Of a stretch of 64,000 bases of DNA, positions 1 to 12,010 are shown piece by piece. The stretch's first letter is position 1. Every line of letters starts with the position of its first letter. The DNA comes from Mikania micrantha (lineage: Eukaryota > Streptophyta > Magnoliopsida > Asterales > Asteraceae), in the NCBI GenBank assembly GCA_009363875.1, contig CM018682.1, forward strand, positions 56,752,031 to 56,816,030, given 5' to 3'. A program made the translations under genes and the position numbers. The notes under the pieces were generated by a model. That model worked only from the letters and a program-made list of their open reading frames with translations, did not search any database and had not been told where the DNA came from.

Positions 1-1385
1 AAAAATGAGGTGTCTTGCGGGGCTGAGATTTTGTTGGAAACTAAGGATGATGGGTTGATGTATTATTTGAATCGGTTGTGGATACCGAACCGGGATGATC
101 TTAAGATGGTGATTATGGATGAAGCTCATAAGTCTCGTTACTCAATTCATCCAGGTGCTGACAAGATGTATCAAGACCTTCGGGCCTTGTACTGGTGGCC
201 TGGAATGAAGAAGGATATTGCTGAATATGTGTCTAAGTGCCTTAATTGTGCAAAAGTCAAGGCAGAACACCAGGGACCTTCGGGATTGTTAACACAACCG
301 GAAATACCTATGTGGAAGTGGGAGAATATCTCTATGGATTTCATTACTACACTCCCACGAACCGCAAACGGTAAGGATAGTATTTGGGTGATAGTTGATA
401 GATTAACCAAGTCGGCTTCTTACCGATACGCGAAACGTACCCTGTGCGGAAGTTAGCTCGTATCTACATTGATGAGATCGTTAGTCGGCATGGTATTCCC
501 TTAAGCATAATATCGGATCGTGATGCTCGATTCACGGCACGATTTTGGGAATCACTTCATGAAACATTTGGAACAAGATTGGATCTTAGCACCGCTTATC
601 ATCCTAAAACGGATGGACAGACGGAGCGAACGATTCAGACATTGGAAGACATGTTAAGAGCTTGTGTCATCGACTTCGGTGGCAACTGAGATAGCCATCT
701 ACCATTAGTCGAGTTCTCGTATAACAACAGTTATCACGCAAGCATTGGTATGGCGCCGTTTAAAGCTCTTTATGGAAGGAAATGTCGGTCTCCTATTTGT
801 TGGACCGAGGTCGGCGAATCGCAGATCACTGGTCCCGAGATTATTCAGGAGACGACTGACAAGATCCGCCAGATTCGCGACAATCTGTTAGATGCTCGCA
901 GTCGACAGAAGAGTTACACGGATAAACGAAGGAAATCTTTAGAGTTTGAAGTTGACGACATAGTATTACTCAAAGTATCGCCTTGGAAGGGCGTTGTGCG
1001 ATTCGGGAAGAAGGGTAAGCTTGCTCCGCTATATGTTGGCCTTTTTAAGATCCTTGAACGGATCGGGAAGGTTGCCTACAAGTTGGAACTTCCTCCTGAA
1101 CTTAGTAACGTGCACCCGATGTTTCACGTGTCCAATTTAAGAAAGTGCTTAGCTGATCAGGATCTTCAGGTACCACTCAATGACATTCGCGTCGATAATA
1201 CCATGCACTTTGTTGAAAAACCAGTGGAGATAATGGATCGTGAGGTTAAAAAGCTCAAACGCAGTAGAATTCTAATTGTCAAAGTACGTTGGGAGTCGAA
1301 GCGGGGTCCAGAATTCACCTGGGAGCGGGAAGATCTGATGAAGCTTAAGTACCCACACTTATTCACTACAGTTACTCCAAGTTGA
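1..1385 (+). pseudogene. Element A: 3' end of Ty3/gypsy pol (integrase + chromodomain), broken
   Basis: This is the C-terminal part of a chromovirus polyprotein that enters from the left edge. Three reading segments (10-456, 444-689, 750-1385) follow one another in the order of one integrase. The first has the H2C2 zinc-binding region (HPGADKMYQDL, then CLNCAKVKAEHQ) and the start of the core (MDFITTLP). The second has the core segment ending at YHPKTDGQTER. The third has the C-terminal half and a Tekay-type chromodomain (IMDREVKKLKRSR ... FTWEREDLMKLKYPHLF). A small deletion near 417-440 shifts the frame, and a TGG-to-TGA change at 687-689 stops it, so no functional integrase can be made. 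The protein would have inserted element cDNA, with the chromodomain guiding it to heterochromatin. The closest relative in the window is the pol of element C (15040-18663, minus strand). Confidence 0.93.
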
Positions 1386-1403
1386 ATTTCGGGACGAAAT
1401 TCT

Positions 1404-1419
1404 CTTAACTAGGGGAGAC
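1404..1419 (+). other. Element A polypurine tract
   Basis: A purine-rich run, AGGGGAGAC, directly precedes the TGTAACA start of the LTR, where plus-strand DNA priming is expected. The same tract occurs next to the LTRs of C and E on the opposite strand. Confidence 0.8.
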
Positions 1420-2810
1420 TGTAACATCACTGTACTTCAGGTTGTCCGTACATATGTACGATTGTACTATTACGACCTGAGATTTATAATCATTAATGAT
1501 GATGCATTATTTGATAAATATCACTGTTATTGGTATACATATTTAGAACATATTATTATACGCGTAAACCATGGGAAGTTTGGTTGTAACCCAACTAAAC
1601 AAAACCAGAGAGTTTATCGCAGTTGAATATACAGATTATGAATTTTGGGTTGGAATAAAATTAATTGGGAATTTGTAGAGTCTGGTTGCTAAGCATAGTC
1701 AAGGACACATGGTCATGGTTTATCGAAATAGCGGTGGGACGGTGTTGGGGAGGTTGCGATCTACCCCCGCATATGCCCTATACATATGCATATTTCGGTC
1801 TATCATGGATGTGTCAGTGATATGGTTTAGTGGGCTGTGGATTGGGAATTATAATATTGTAGTTAATTAAATAACGGAAGTCTTACTGGAAATGATTACG
1901 CGATGGTGAGGTTACGAGCATAATTTAAACGAGAATGTTATTTTAGAAATATTAACTTAATGATTTATTCGCGTGAGTGACGATTCACACGAATATAATT
2001 ATTAAGAATAATATTCTGAAACAATATTCCATAAATCGTAAATCGAATCGAAATTCGATACGAGAGTTGGATTCGTAAAGGTGACGATCTTTACGAATAC
2101 GTACGTAAGTAACGCGTTTCGACGAGATAATTAAATAATATTAACGATATTAAATTAATAAATGAAAACCAATAACGTTTATTGGGAATCACAATCAAAA
2201 ATAAATTTAAACAAATCGTTTATTTAAATAAATTATTTAACGAAAAATAAAGCGGAAATCGTTTTTTTCCGAAACAATTTAAATAAAGTTATCTTATTAA
2301 AACAAAACATATTTGTTTAAATATTATATGTTTTAAATGTATTTTACATAATGAACCGAGTATTTAACAGGATTTAACGCGATATAAACGAGACCGAGCA
2401 CGTGGGGGACGACACGCGATATAAGGAGAAGACTCTCCTCTTCTATCTCATTCCTAACAAACCCTTTCTCTCTCTAACCTTCATTTTCGTCACCCCCATT
2501 TCTCCCAACTTCTATCTAGATTTCCTCCTTCAAATCTTGACGAAATTGCAAGATCTTGGTGCCAAAACGACCGTGTGATCGAGAGGAACGTGAAGATACG
2601 AAGAAGTTGAGCTTTTGATCGAGTTCGTGAGGTATGTGAACACTTTATTTTCGGTTTTCTTATGATAAGAACACACGGCTTGTACCCCTAGTTGTTAAAC
2701 GATTTTAGTACTAGATCCTTGTTAAACGAGTTAACCCTAACATGTGGAAGCCTAGTCGACCCTGCAACAGATCAGATTCGAAGATGAGGATGAACAGGTG
2801 CCCAACACAG

Positions 2811-3290
2811 GTTCGGCCGAACCTAGGACGGCTGGCTTCAGGTTAGCCGAACCCTAGCAGGATTAGCCGAACCTTCTTCAGCCTAGCGAACCTCCATCTC
2901 GAACGAACCTTTCTCCCTTTTGGGCGAACCATGCTGCCACAGACGAACCTCTTTGCTAACGGAACCAAAAGGTGGCGAACCCTCTTTTCTGCGAACCTGT
3001 GCATGTAGCCAAACCCATGACTACCGAACCTTAAAGGGGTGAGAACAATGGGACGGCGAACCTATGTGTAGGCTGAAACTAAGCTGACCAGCGAACCCAT
3101 TTAGCTTGGTCGAACCTTCTCTCTCACTGGAGCCGAACCCTTTTGTTTCCACGAGCCTGTTCACGCAAAAACCCTAAGGACCGAACCTATTGGGCTGGTG
3201 CTGGCCGAAGCCATTGATGTCTAGCCGAACCTGGACCTGGCTTGGACGAGGGGCAGCGAACCTAGGTGTAACCGAACCTAAAGGTTTGCT
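2811..3290 (+). repeat. Dispersed CGAACC word array in the A LTR
   Basis: About 18 copies of CGAACC, most preceded by C or G (often GCCGAACC), are scattered at irregular spacing of roughly 12-45 bp with unrelated DNA between them. This is neither a simple satellite nor a microsatellite. The array lies just downstream of the donor-like site at 2632. Element E carries the same word in the same relative place and LTR sense (55805-56415, read on the minus strand). Confidence 0.85.
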
Positions 3291-4034
3291 GCATTAGGGT
3301 TTACTAATCTACATTTTCTTTTTCTAAGAGGCTAGAGATAACACAAGGGATATAAACATGTATATAGGGATGTATATACATGGACGTATCCATGCATGCA
3401 AGAGAAATACTATCTACCACCTTTTATAAATAATATAAGTTTAAATTATGAGTTTATATTTCTTAATTCATTTATGGGAATAGTTTCAATACAACTTCAT
3501 TAAAACTTAAGTGGATTTTATAAACTAAATAATGATGGTGGAAAGTAATTAGTCATGCATGTATGTGTTAATTTGTATATGATTAAGGTCAACACCTTGG
3601 AATATATATACACATGTAACAAAGGGAACACACATAGGATAACACAACGGATTATCATTGTTAAATATCCTAAACCGACAAATAAATTATATGTTAAGAA
3701 TAATTAATTATAAAATCCTTAGCGGGATATTTAATTAGGTAAATAAACTAAGTTAGTAAAATACTAATGAGTTTAAAGAAAGCCTAAAGGGACACTAAAT
3801 TTAAGTTGAAATGCATATGATCATAAACACAAACACACCTATTAAATACAGGTTGATTGAGTTGTTGTTGATTTCTCCTACGTGAGAGCGCATTATACTG
3901 AAACACTGATTCTAAGGACTCAGGTGAGTTCTCATAACCTCCCTTTTAAACTGTTTTGTTTTAAACTCGGAGGTAAAACATGTATACCGATTTTTAATAT
4001 TATTTTGATAACACATGGGTGATACCTGTTTATC

Positions 4035-4375
4035 AATACGATATTCATATTATGGGATTATCACTGTATATGGATTAACATTGATTATTATAACTCCGTG
4101 TGGCATTTCTGATGACCTCGGTTATCCGAAATGATCACATGTATTGTCACGTGGGTTACCACAATTCCGTGTATCGTTGTGTTGACTGCGGTCTTCCTAG
4201 ACGATTACATGTATTGTCACTTGGATTATCGTAACTCCATGAGATCTTGTTGTTGACTTCGGTCATCCACAATGGTCACATGTATTGTCACGTGGTTGGA
4301 TACCACTCCATGAATCATGTATTTAACTTCGGTTAATCACAATGATTTCATGTATAGTCACTTATACTATTTGAG
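4035..4375 (+). repeat. Imperfect tandem repeat, about 75-80 bp x 4, in the A LTR
   Basis: Four diverged copies share the blocks AACTCC(G/A)TG, GACTTCGGTC and CACATGTATTGTCACGTGG in the same order. The array lies between the second donor-like site (3924) and second acceptor-like site (4633), the presumed second intron of the LTR leader. Confidence 0.8.
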
Positions 4376-4926
4376 AATATTGATGTTTGAGATTGGTTGA
4401 ATGATTATGTGGTTGATTATCTATGATTATCTATGATTATATGAGATATGTGATAATGTGTTTGTGTTATGTGTGTTTGGGGTATGTGATGGATTATCTC
4501 GCAGGTACTCATGTGGATTTTCTCAAGAAACTCTAAACTTTTATAATCATGTTGTAAAACGCTTTTAAATGTAAAAGCTTATGATTACTCAGCAACTACT
4601 TCGTAGTTGACACTTGATTTTTACATGTTTCAGGGAACGAAGACAAGTAGGTAGGGCAGGATAGCTCTACATTCTTTTGGGACATCATCACGTAGGATCT
4701 TGGACTTAGCTAAATAACTGAAATTCTGGCGATTAGAATTTAGGTAGATAGCTAAATCTCTTTTTTATTTGATGTAACTAATTCATGATAGACATGGTTT
4801 TTGTGTAATTAATTTGGTGGTTTTAAATGATTTGTGATGATTTAAATTAGATGCCCACGAGCTTATGAACAATCTACACATCCCTCGTGGCATCCCGACG
4901 TTTCCGCCATCGGTCGGGGTGTTACA

Positions 4927-6510
4927 AATAAGATAAGGAGTTTCTAGATCTACCGTAGGCAATGAGAGTAATGATGCAAATTCAGGAGAGATAAAACTCT
5001 TATCTGCCCCCGTATCAAACAAAACTGATGATTATAGATTATTAAGAAGAAACGTACCAGTGACAATATTCGCTTCATGCCTTGCTTCGGTTGCACCAAT
5101 CTGAAAAGCTCTCCCCCTAGCTTCATTTCCCGGATTGGTGTTGTTATTGTTCGGACAGTTCTTCATGAAATGGTCAGAACTTCCACACTTAAAGCATGAC
5201 CTGTTGGTTTGGATGGTTTGTCGTGGTGCTTGGCTTGGTTGACGAGCAGGAAAGTTACAGTATTTGGTATAGTGTCCGACTTGATTACAGTTTGTACATT
5301 CAGGACATGGTCATGTATTATGATAAAGACACTTATTGCATTTGGGCGCCTGCCCAATATAAGCCTTCCTCTCAGGAACAACCGCACCATAGTTTTTCAC
5401 AATTGGTTTTCTCTGGCTAGTCTCAGCCAGAGCTTTGGTTTTGGTTTTACCAAACCACTTTCGTTTGGTACCTCTCACAGCACTAGAGGTACTAACATCA
5501 CTACGGCCTGCAGCTGTCTGTGTTTTTGTGGTCAAAGTACCACTCCTTACCGCCTCATCGGTAAGTTTGATGGTCAACAAGATTGTACGTTTTAGAGTTG
5601 TGGGTTCAGCTGCCGTCAACATTCCCCGAATCTGGGGAACCAGACCTTTAATGTACTTCTCAATCAAAGATGCTTCCGTAGGAAACATATTGGGAAGTAA
5701 GCAAGTATGTTCATGAAAATGATCGGTATAAGCTAAACAATCAGCACCGATCATCGAGTGATTCCAGAATTCCTCCTGGAGCTTTTGAATTTTAGTGATT
5801 GTGCAGTACTTTGATATAATCAGAGTTTTGAAATTATTCCAGCCCATTGAATCAAGTGTAGCTGAGCCCAAAGTTTTAGCCTGGGTATTCCAGCAGGTTA
5901 AAGCTGAATCTTTCAGAGAACAAGCAGCATAAGACACCTTATGCTCTGCCAAACATTGGTTGATCTTAAGTTTTGTTTCCATCTCCTCAATCCACCTGAT
6001 GAGTCCAGTCGCTCCTTCTTTGCCCGTAAAGTAGGAGGGTTGCAGGAAGCAAAGTACTTATAAGTACATCCTTGATGTGGTGGATCAGGAGCAGTTGTTT
6101 TTGTGGTTGTTGCACCGGTGGTATTATGAGTTTCTACGTAGTCACTAGTAGCATTATGTTCCATATGAGCGTGGTCTCCACCAGAACCCGTAGTGATATG
6201 AGGTTGGTGTTGTGTCAAAACACCACAAGCTGATAGCTGTTCCCTTACTATTCGTGCTATCATCGCTTCATTCGATTCAGATCCACTTGCTCCTGCAGGT
6301 GGAACCGGGTTCACGTCAGGGTTTACAGGTGGAACAGTATTTGTTTATAGATTTTCAAGTGGAACCACATTAGCTTCCGGATTGATATGTGGTTCCGGAT
6401 TAAGTTCTACATTCACAGGTGGGACTTGATTATGCTCAAGGTTAGTAACGTTCTTGGTAGCTCTCTTAGATGGTCGACCTCTTTTAGGAGCCTTTGTTCT
6501 GCTCACATGT
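4927..6510 (-). pseudogene. Element B gag and protease start, broken
   Basis: The reading direction is from 6510 down. The N-terminal part has a basic KRGRPSK AT-hook-like patch near 6465-6490 and proline-rich repeats (VNPVPP), with an in-frame stop near 6345. The capsid region is split between 5913-6314 and 5311-5982 in different frames, with the shift near 6000. Recognisable gag landmarks are W-rich helices such as LTCWNTQAKTLG and GLVPQIRGM. The zinc-binding region (CNKCLYHN) then shifts frame again. Protease begins in the 4927-5022 segment with the active-site motif DTGADKSFIS and is cut at LETPYLI, where the A LTR starts. The gene would have encoded the particle coat and maturation enzyme; it is dead. 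Confidence 0.82.
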
Positions 6511-6782
6511 AGACAAACTCAGGTCAGTTCAAGAACATTAAAGATATAACCCATTCGATCACATAAATTCAACCATATTTAGTCATATTGACAAATTTAT
6601 GTTAAGATGTGATTATAAGAAACATAGTATAACTACATTGAAAAGATCAAATACGTTCTCAGTACACAATAATCATATAGATGTTGTAGTTATACTCAGT
6701 CCTGTTATTTCAAAAACATGTTAGAGTATTACACAGCTCACAACATGGTAATAGAGATATGTTGTTACACATGTTTCTGATA

Positions 6783-7125
6783 TATTATCATACAGGACAA
6801 TAGATATGTTCTCATACAAAAAAGTTCTCATAGTTCTGTGATACATTTCCATACAGACAATAGATATGTTCTCATACAAAAATGTTCTCATAGTTCTGTG
6901 ATACATTGCCATACAGACAATAGATATGCTCTCATACAAAAATGTTCTCATAGTTCTGTGATACATTGCCATACAGACAATAGATATGTTCTCATACAAA
7001 AATGTTCTCATAGTTCTGTGATACATTGCCATACAGACAATAGATATGTTCGCACACAAGAATGTTCTCATAGTTCTGTGATACATTTCCATACAGACAA
7101 TAGATATGCTCGCACACAAATAAAT
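6783..7125. repeat. 60-bp tandem repeat array, about 5.5 copies
   Basis: The unit is exactly 60 bp and includes GTTCTCATAGTTCTGTGATAC, then CATACAGACAATAGATATG. Copies differ by only a few substitutions, concentrated in the last copies, where CATACAAAAA becomes CACACAAG. Because 60 is divisible by three, both strands stay open through the array (20-residue repeats), but neither reading looks like a selected protein. It lies between the B upstream ORF and B gag. Confidence 0.92.
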
Positions 7126-7342
7126 ATACAAAAACCACCATTTTATTACTATGATATAAGTTTTATACAACCATAACGTTTTGATACATAGACTGCTAGA
7201 AAATCATAACATTACAACTAGTTACCGGGGATCTATTTTACATCCAAAACATCCCCTAAACTTCACAAACCCTCAACCTATCTGTTTGTTGCTGATCATA
7301 TATACAATGATGATCCCAAAACATGCACACCCATATGATACC

Positions 7343-8135
7343 TTACCGTAGAAAGTACGGTAGGCATGCCATCACGATGGCTATTGTTGCCAGTACTATT
7401 GCCAGTCCTAACATCCTCGCCTCTAAGCTCGGCATCCTAACATCCTCTATCACCTCTATTACCCTCACAGCTCTCGCCCTTACAACCTCAACATACTGCC
7501 AAAATAAAACCATCAACACATGCATGATGGTTAGTCTCATCCTGTCCTCTATAATCATCCTCCACGCTCTAGTGCCGGCCTCAAGCATCTCAAACTGCTC
7601 TACCAAAGTCTGGTGAGCCACACGTGTCTCAGTCAAGGTGGTACGGGTCTCCTGTAGGGAACCATAAGACTGTCTCATCTCTAGACGAGTACTCTGCAAG
7701 TCTAAAGTGACCTGCTGTAGCTGAGCTTTCATCTCAGCCTGTCTGGAAGACTCACCCACCACGTGGGTAGACTCTGGAACATCCCTAGGGGCAAGCTGAT
7801 GCCTAGGTGGTAAACCTGTGGTTTTGTGGGCCTATCCCCGCATCCTTCTAATCCTAGTCTAAACCGGGACTCTTTGCGGTGATGGGCTTCTAGCCCGTCG
7901 ACCAATAGAGGTATCATCGTCAGATACCTGTGGACGTGGTGGTGGTGTACGTGGTACATGGGGTGGCATCTGGGGTACCAATGATGGTGTGTGTGAAACC
8001 TAGGGTACTACTAGAGATGCTGCAGAAGATGCTTCTGATGGATCTGAGTCAGAACCTGAGCTGGGACTAGGCGTGTCATCCGGAATCACATATGGAATCT
8101 GCCTATAGATATGTCGATCATGTGGGTTAACCATT
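7343..8135 (-). pseudogene. Element B upstream ORF: Pro/Ser-rich, coiled coil, C-terminal membrane helix
   Basis: An ATG at 8135 (MVNPHDRHIYRQ) opens a reading frame in the same sense as gag and between PBS and gag. The Ser/Pro-rich first part carries several in-frame stops. From 7762 the frame is open for 139 residues. Residues about 8-60 are strongly heptad-like (MKAQLQQVTLDLQSTRLEM ... LTETRVAHQTLVEQFEML). They are followed by a hydrophobic stretch (LTIMHVLMVLFW) and a very hydrophobic tail, MLGLAIVLATIAIVMACL, ending in YFLR. I do not recognise the family. It could be an accessory or N-terminal gag protein of this lineage, or a captured host fragment. The membrane-helix reading is inference from composition. 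Confidence 0.5.
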
Positions 8136-8471
8136 GTTGTACAAACAAAATTCCCAGATCAATATCATGAAATAAATATTGAATAACAGTATTCAACATG
8201 AACATGATATGACATATCTTCCTATCTCAAAGCAACTATTCGTTCTTATAGTTATTATTGTTCTGCTTGTATTGAAATTCACTAGAATGCACACGCGTTA
8301 CGAATTTCAGTTATGCTGGCCACTCATAACTGGAATTTGTATCACCTGATTATCCTGGCTTAATTCAAAACAAGTTTTGTTCGTTAGTTATGTTTGGTGC
8401 TCTCTATGTCACTATACGAGCCTATGGTTATACTCTAGGTCTCTAAGTCCATCTAAATTCTATAACCTGTG

Positions 8472-8483
8472 TATCTGATACCA
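8472..8483 (-). other. Element B primer binding site
   Basis: The minus strand reads TGGTATCAGATA three bases inside the LTR end. This is close to the complement of initiator methionine tRNA (TGGTATCAGAGC) used by the other elements here, with changes at the last two positions. Confidence 0.75.
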
Positions 8484-8486
8484 CCT

Positions 8487-10640
8487 TGTCACACCCCACC
8501 TCTCGCCACCTGAAATGATGTCATTCACTGTTCTGAGAAGGTTGCGGAAGCATAGTGGTGATGTCTCAGAGATGAGGTGTGACTTACTTGATCCGGTATC
8601 ACCACACACAGATTAACTTAAAGTAAATATATTACAAGGATTTCGTAATCATAACCAACATTACAATATATAACTAAGTTCATTACATAATCTGATTTAT
8701 TTAATTATAAGTGTATGAAGTGCATCCTCACCCGGTGGTCACAGTCTTCCTGCAAAAGTTTTAGTTTGAAAAGTCAGCACAAAGCTGGTGAGACCATAAA
8801 GTTCAAGTTCAACAATATGATATGATATGTAAATTCTCAAAATGTTCAGTTCAAGATAACCATGGGACCCGTATCTAGTTCCTTTCGGACGTGATTCTAC
8901 GATCTTCGAAGACACTACCCACTGGTGATATCTTAATGCCTCATTATCTTAATGTCTACCACAACATTAAGAAGTTCTAAAAACAGGTAACAAACATTTA
9001 CAGCAAGGGGAGTTGCAGCTCCTAGCAAATGGGTTGTCAGCCGATAGTACTATCATTGTTTTCTGTTTGGCTCCACATGGGTTCACTAGATACAGTTCAG
9101 AAATGAGGACTTTTAAGTTCTTTGATAGGGTTCTGTTCTTCAGGCAAAATCCCATAAAATTCACAAGTTCTCAACAAGTCACATGAAATCACACAGATAA
9201 CAGTGATATATATCATATGTTTAATAAATAGTTCCGCAATGATTCCCCGATGTTTGTAAAACATTAAAATTAAAAGGGGTTGTACGAAACTCACCTGATA
9301 TCTCACTATAGCAGAATATCACACAAACCAGTAATAATAGGATGATTATGCATTTATTTACGTTAAATTAGTTATTTATGGTTTAACTTACTGATTAGAT
9401 CTTTCTGAACGTCCAATGTCAAAAGACATTGCCTTGAAAGTCATCAAACCGATATTAGGTTTTTAATTAATTATTTTAATGTCATATCATACAATGTATG
9501 ATAATGTAGGAACCTATATTGATTCAAGTTCCTAATACAAGGTTGATGACACACTTGATTAATCAGAATAATTTCGGATTAACCAAATAGTTAATGTTGT
9601 TGATTATAATGCTAAAACAGTTTCTAGACAGATTAATGGCTCAGGAATGATCAATCATTGTTATTGATTACCCAAATATCATGAAATATCACAATGTAGC
9701 ATTAGAATAGGTTTAATAACCATGTTTAACATACTAATCTGACTGTTATCATAAACATCAGATAATCGTTCCAATGAGTATGTTAATGATTGTGATTAGT
9801 TTGAAACACTTGGATCTAACCTTGCATTTCAAGGATTAACCAAACTAATCACCTACATTGTCACAATAAAATGGTTTAAACCATTATAACCATTGTTATA
9901 ATCCCATGCAAACCGGGCATTACAACGGATCAAAACAAGGATTTACCCGTTAACAGTTCGAGTTCTTCATTTCTAACCAATCCTAGCCATCATCTAGGCA
10001 ATAATCAACAACCCTAACTATATCATTATGTTCAAAAACAAGATTTAATCAATCATTATTAAACTAGAAGGTTAAAACGAACCGTTACCTAATCAGACGG
10101 ATTTCTGAGTGTAGAACAGCAATCAGGACTTGCAGAAACGTTTCTTCGTGCGATCCGTGGGTTTAGAATCTTTTAAAACAGATATTTGCTGCTAAATTGA
10201 TGTTCTTGTTCGTCTGGAAGTGAAGAAAAGTCGAGAGAATAAGAATTGTGAAGTTTCCCATGCAATCTGATCTTTTATTCAAATCTGCCGACTTAATACC
10301 TGCCAGGCGCACCGCCCCGCGTGGCTGCTTGGCCCGGGGCGTAGTGTGTGGATTCCCCAAAATCTCAGATATTTTGTGGGCTCCAGGCGTACCGCCTAGT
10401 GAGAAGCGTTGGCGCTAGGCGTACCGCCTAACGCCCTTTTTCTCAAAATTTTGGATTTTCTTCATTTCGAGATTCCGAACAATCCGTAACTCCGTTTCGC
10501 TCACGGTTTTCGCCTACGTTCATCATTTCTCGCATACTATCAACCTGTAATAATTACAATAGCTAAATCAATGTGGATCTCAAGCACGACCAAATGTACT
10601 CACGTCATTGATGATGAAATTCTCAAATGTAATTGTTACA
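8487..10640 (-). mobile_element. Element B 5' LTR (2154 bp)
   Basis: The plus strand runs from TGTCACACCCC to AATTGTTACA, so the LTR reads TGTAACA...TGTGACA on the minus strand. Splice-like signals on the minus strand are ATTAG|GTAACG (10089/10088), ATCAG|GTGAGTTTC (9295/9294) and TTTTGCAG|G (8750). A second, diverged copy of this family lies at 51395-52252. Confidence 0.8.
10300..10435 (-). repeat. AGGCG-TAC-CGCCT palindromic word cluster in the B LTR
   Basis: Three copies of a short inverted repeat with arms AGGCG/CGCCT (10303-10316, 10385-10397 and 10417-10429) sit in GC-rich DNA, about 200-340 nt from the LTR start. The surrounding LTR is AT-rich. Each copy could fold into a small hairpin and copies could pair with each other. 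Confidence 0.75.
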
Positions 10641-10868
10641 AAAACCGTACGATTCGATGAAACCGTTAAATTAAAAGTTTTCGAAAATTTAAAAATAACC
10701 AAAAGATATTTAGTTAATTTACTAGGAATTACCACCTATAATAATTTAGAAATTTCTATTTTAAAAGATAGCAACGTTTCGATACAAGAAAACTGGAACC
10801 GCCGCGTTTATGCGAAACGAAGCGAAACCGAACGACTCCGAGCACACCCTCTCTCTCTGGAACCGACC
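10641..10868 (+). mobile_element. Element D LTR, left piece (upstream/U3 part)
   Basis: The order of short blocks matches the upstream part of the C LTR read on its own strand: GATTCGAT, TTAGT-AATTTA-TAGGAAT, AATAATTTAGAAATT, then GCGAAACCGAACGA at 10828-10843. It ends in CGACC (10864-10868), the left target duplication of C. The reading continues at 34055 with the CT-rich leader of the same LTR. Confidence 0.75.
10864..10868. repeat. Left target-site duplication of element C (CGACC)
   Basis: CGACC lies immediately before the TGTCAC end of C and is repeated exactly at 34055-34059, directly after the TGTTACA end. Confidence 0.93.
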
Positions 10869-11289
10869 TGTCACACCCCGAGCCGGTGGGGTAGGATCGG
10901 GTTTCCCCGACGGGCGGAAGGTTCCCGGGGCGCGATATCGTGAGTGATAATCGTGATGATCAGATTGTTTACATTGCACATGATACAAATGAGAAATGCT
11001 AAATATAATAGAATTACAAAGTTAAATTACATCAGTATTGTTTATAATTTAACAATGTAAGTCTATCATCAACATCATAAATTTCTATCTTGTATTTACA
11101 CAAGATATACAAAATAATTGTATAATGATGTCTTCAAAAGTATGCAGGTCCAAAATGCTAAGCCTTCTATCTGAAGTCCTAGTCCAAAAGGAATAACTCC
11201 TTAGTTGACCTGTTCGTCACCTGAGAAGTCATGCAAAAATCAAGTCAACACATGGTTGGTGAGTTCATATAGTTTTGTAAATGAAAATG

Positions 11290-12010
11290 ATTTGAAAACC
11301 TCTTCCGGTAAAGACCTTAACCTCATTAACATCACCTGTATCATCCAGATCGGTATGCTTATATATAGGGCATACCCCTAGGTCAAGGCTACAACCCCGC
11401 CCAGACGCCATCCCACCACATACTAATCCGCATAGGACATTGATGTTAATGATAATTAAGCATTTTTACCTAACACACCTCTGATTTAGATTATGATTTC
11501 CCAAAACTTGATTTAGGGTCTTTGACTCTCTTGATTTTGAACATAGATACATGATTTCCCAAAATCAGTGATATTAGTAAATTGTCAACTATTTAATCAA
11601 ATAATTAATAAAACATTTAAATACAACTAAGACATGATGATTGGGTATGGTTTTTACTCAATCAATTAGACTTAGTTATTGGTGGTTGTCCAAGTTGTAA
11701 CCTCTCACACGTGACCCATACCAGGCATAACTCACAAGGAGTATACCTGGGCGTGACGGGATTTTAATGATGCCCATACAGCCTGACCCAAAGGTCTTCT
11801 GTACCTGCGGGGACTTTAATGTTTTGCCCTTACAGCTTGACCCAAAGGTCTTCTGTACATGCGGGGACTTTAAGGATATCCTTTGATTCTTGATCTCTTG
11901 ATTTTCTTAGACTTTGATAATGATTTCCTTTGATAGTTCATGTTATTGCCCGTATAGCCTGACTACAAGAGTCTTCTATACCTGAAAGGGACTTTATATG
12001 TGTGTTACAC
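11290..12010 (-). repeat. Intron-2-like repeats of the C LTR (TATA palindrome module and 53-bp repeats)
   Basis: One copy of the GGTATGC / GCATACC inverted repeat around TTATATATAGG lies near 11350-11375, with the conserved downstream block CCCGCCCAGACGCCATCCCA. At 11770-12000 there are two close copies and one weaker copy of a roughly 53-bp unit (block TGACCCAAAGGTCTTCTGTA ... GGGACTTTA). The 5' LTR carries the same set at 20298-21010. Confidence 0.78.

Larger units (their letters stand above)
1420..4926 (+). mobile_element. Element A 3' LTR (3507 bp)
   Basis: The LTR begins TGTAACATC right after the polypurine tract and ends GGGTGTTACA, giving TG...CA ends. Beyond 4926 the sequence switches in mid-codon to the protease gene of element B, so A inserted into B. 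The expected duplication would be AATAA (4927-4931), but the other copy lies outside the window. Inside are a TATA-like CGATATAAGG near 2416, CT-rich leader DNA, a leader box at 2556-2572, donor-like GTGAG|GTATG at 2631, an exon-like block at 3852-3923 and an acceptor-like TTTCAG at 4633. A perfect 14-bp palindrome, CGTACATATGTACG, lies at 1447-1460, close to the LTR start. Confidence 0.88.
4927..10640 (-). mobile_element. Element B: Ty3/gypsy, minus strand, truncated by the insertion of A
   Basis: Read on the minus strand, the order is LTR (10640 to 8487), PBS (8483-8472), a coiled-coil ORF region (8135-7343), a 60-bp repeat array (about 7120-6783), gag remnants (about 6510-5300) and the start of protease (to 4927). 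There A interrupts it. The rest of pol and the 3' LTR of B must lie left of the window. The outer end TGTTACA at 10640 abuts DNA homologous to the upstream part of another gypsy LTR (element D), so B itself is nested. Its target duplication cannot be checked here. Confidence 0.8.

Noticed and set aside
1420..4926. A solo LTR
   Set aside because: It is preceded by a polypurine tract and the end of pol, so it is the 3' LTR of an element that extends left.
5163..5595. Plus-strand frames opposite B gag as genes
   Set aside because: Shadows of the gag remnant on the minus strand.
6783..7125. A CRISPR-like array
   Set aside because: The repeats are contiguous 60-bp units without unique spacers, in a eukaryotic retroelement.
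6721..7176. Overlapping reading frames of 149 (minus) and 112 (plus) residues as genes
   Set aside because: Both are translations of the 60-bp tandem repeat, open because 60 is divisible by three; no start context or family supports them.
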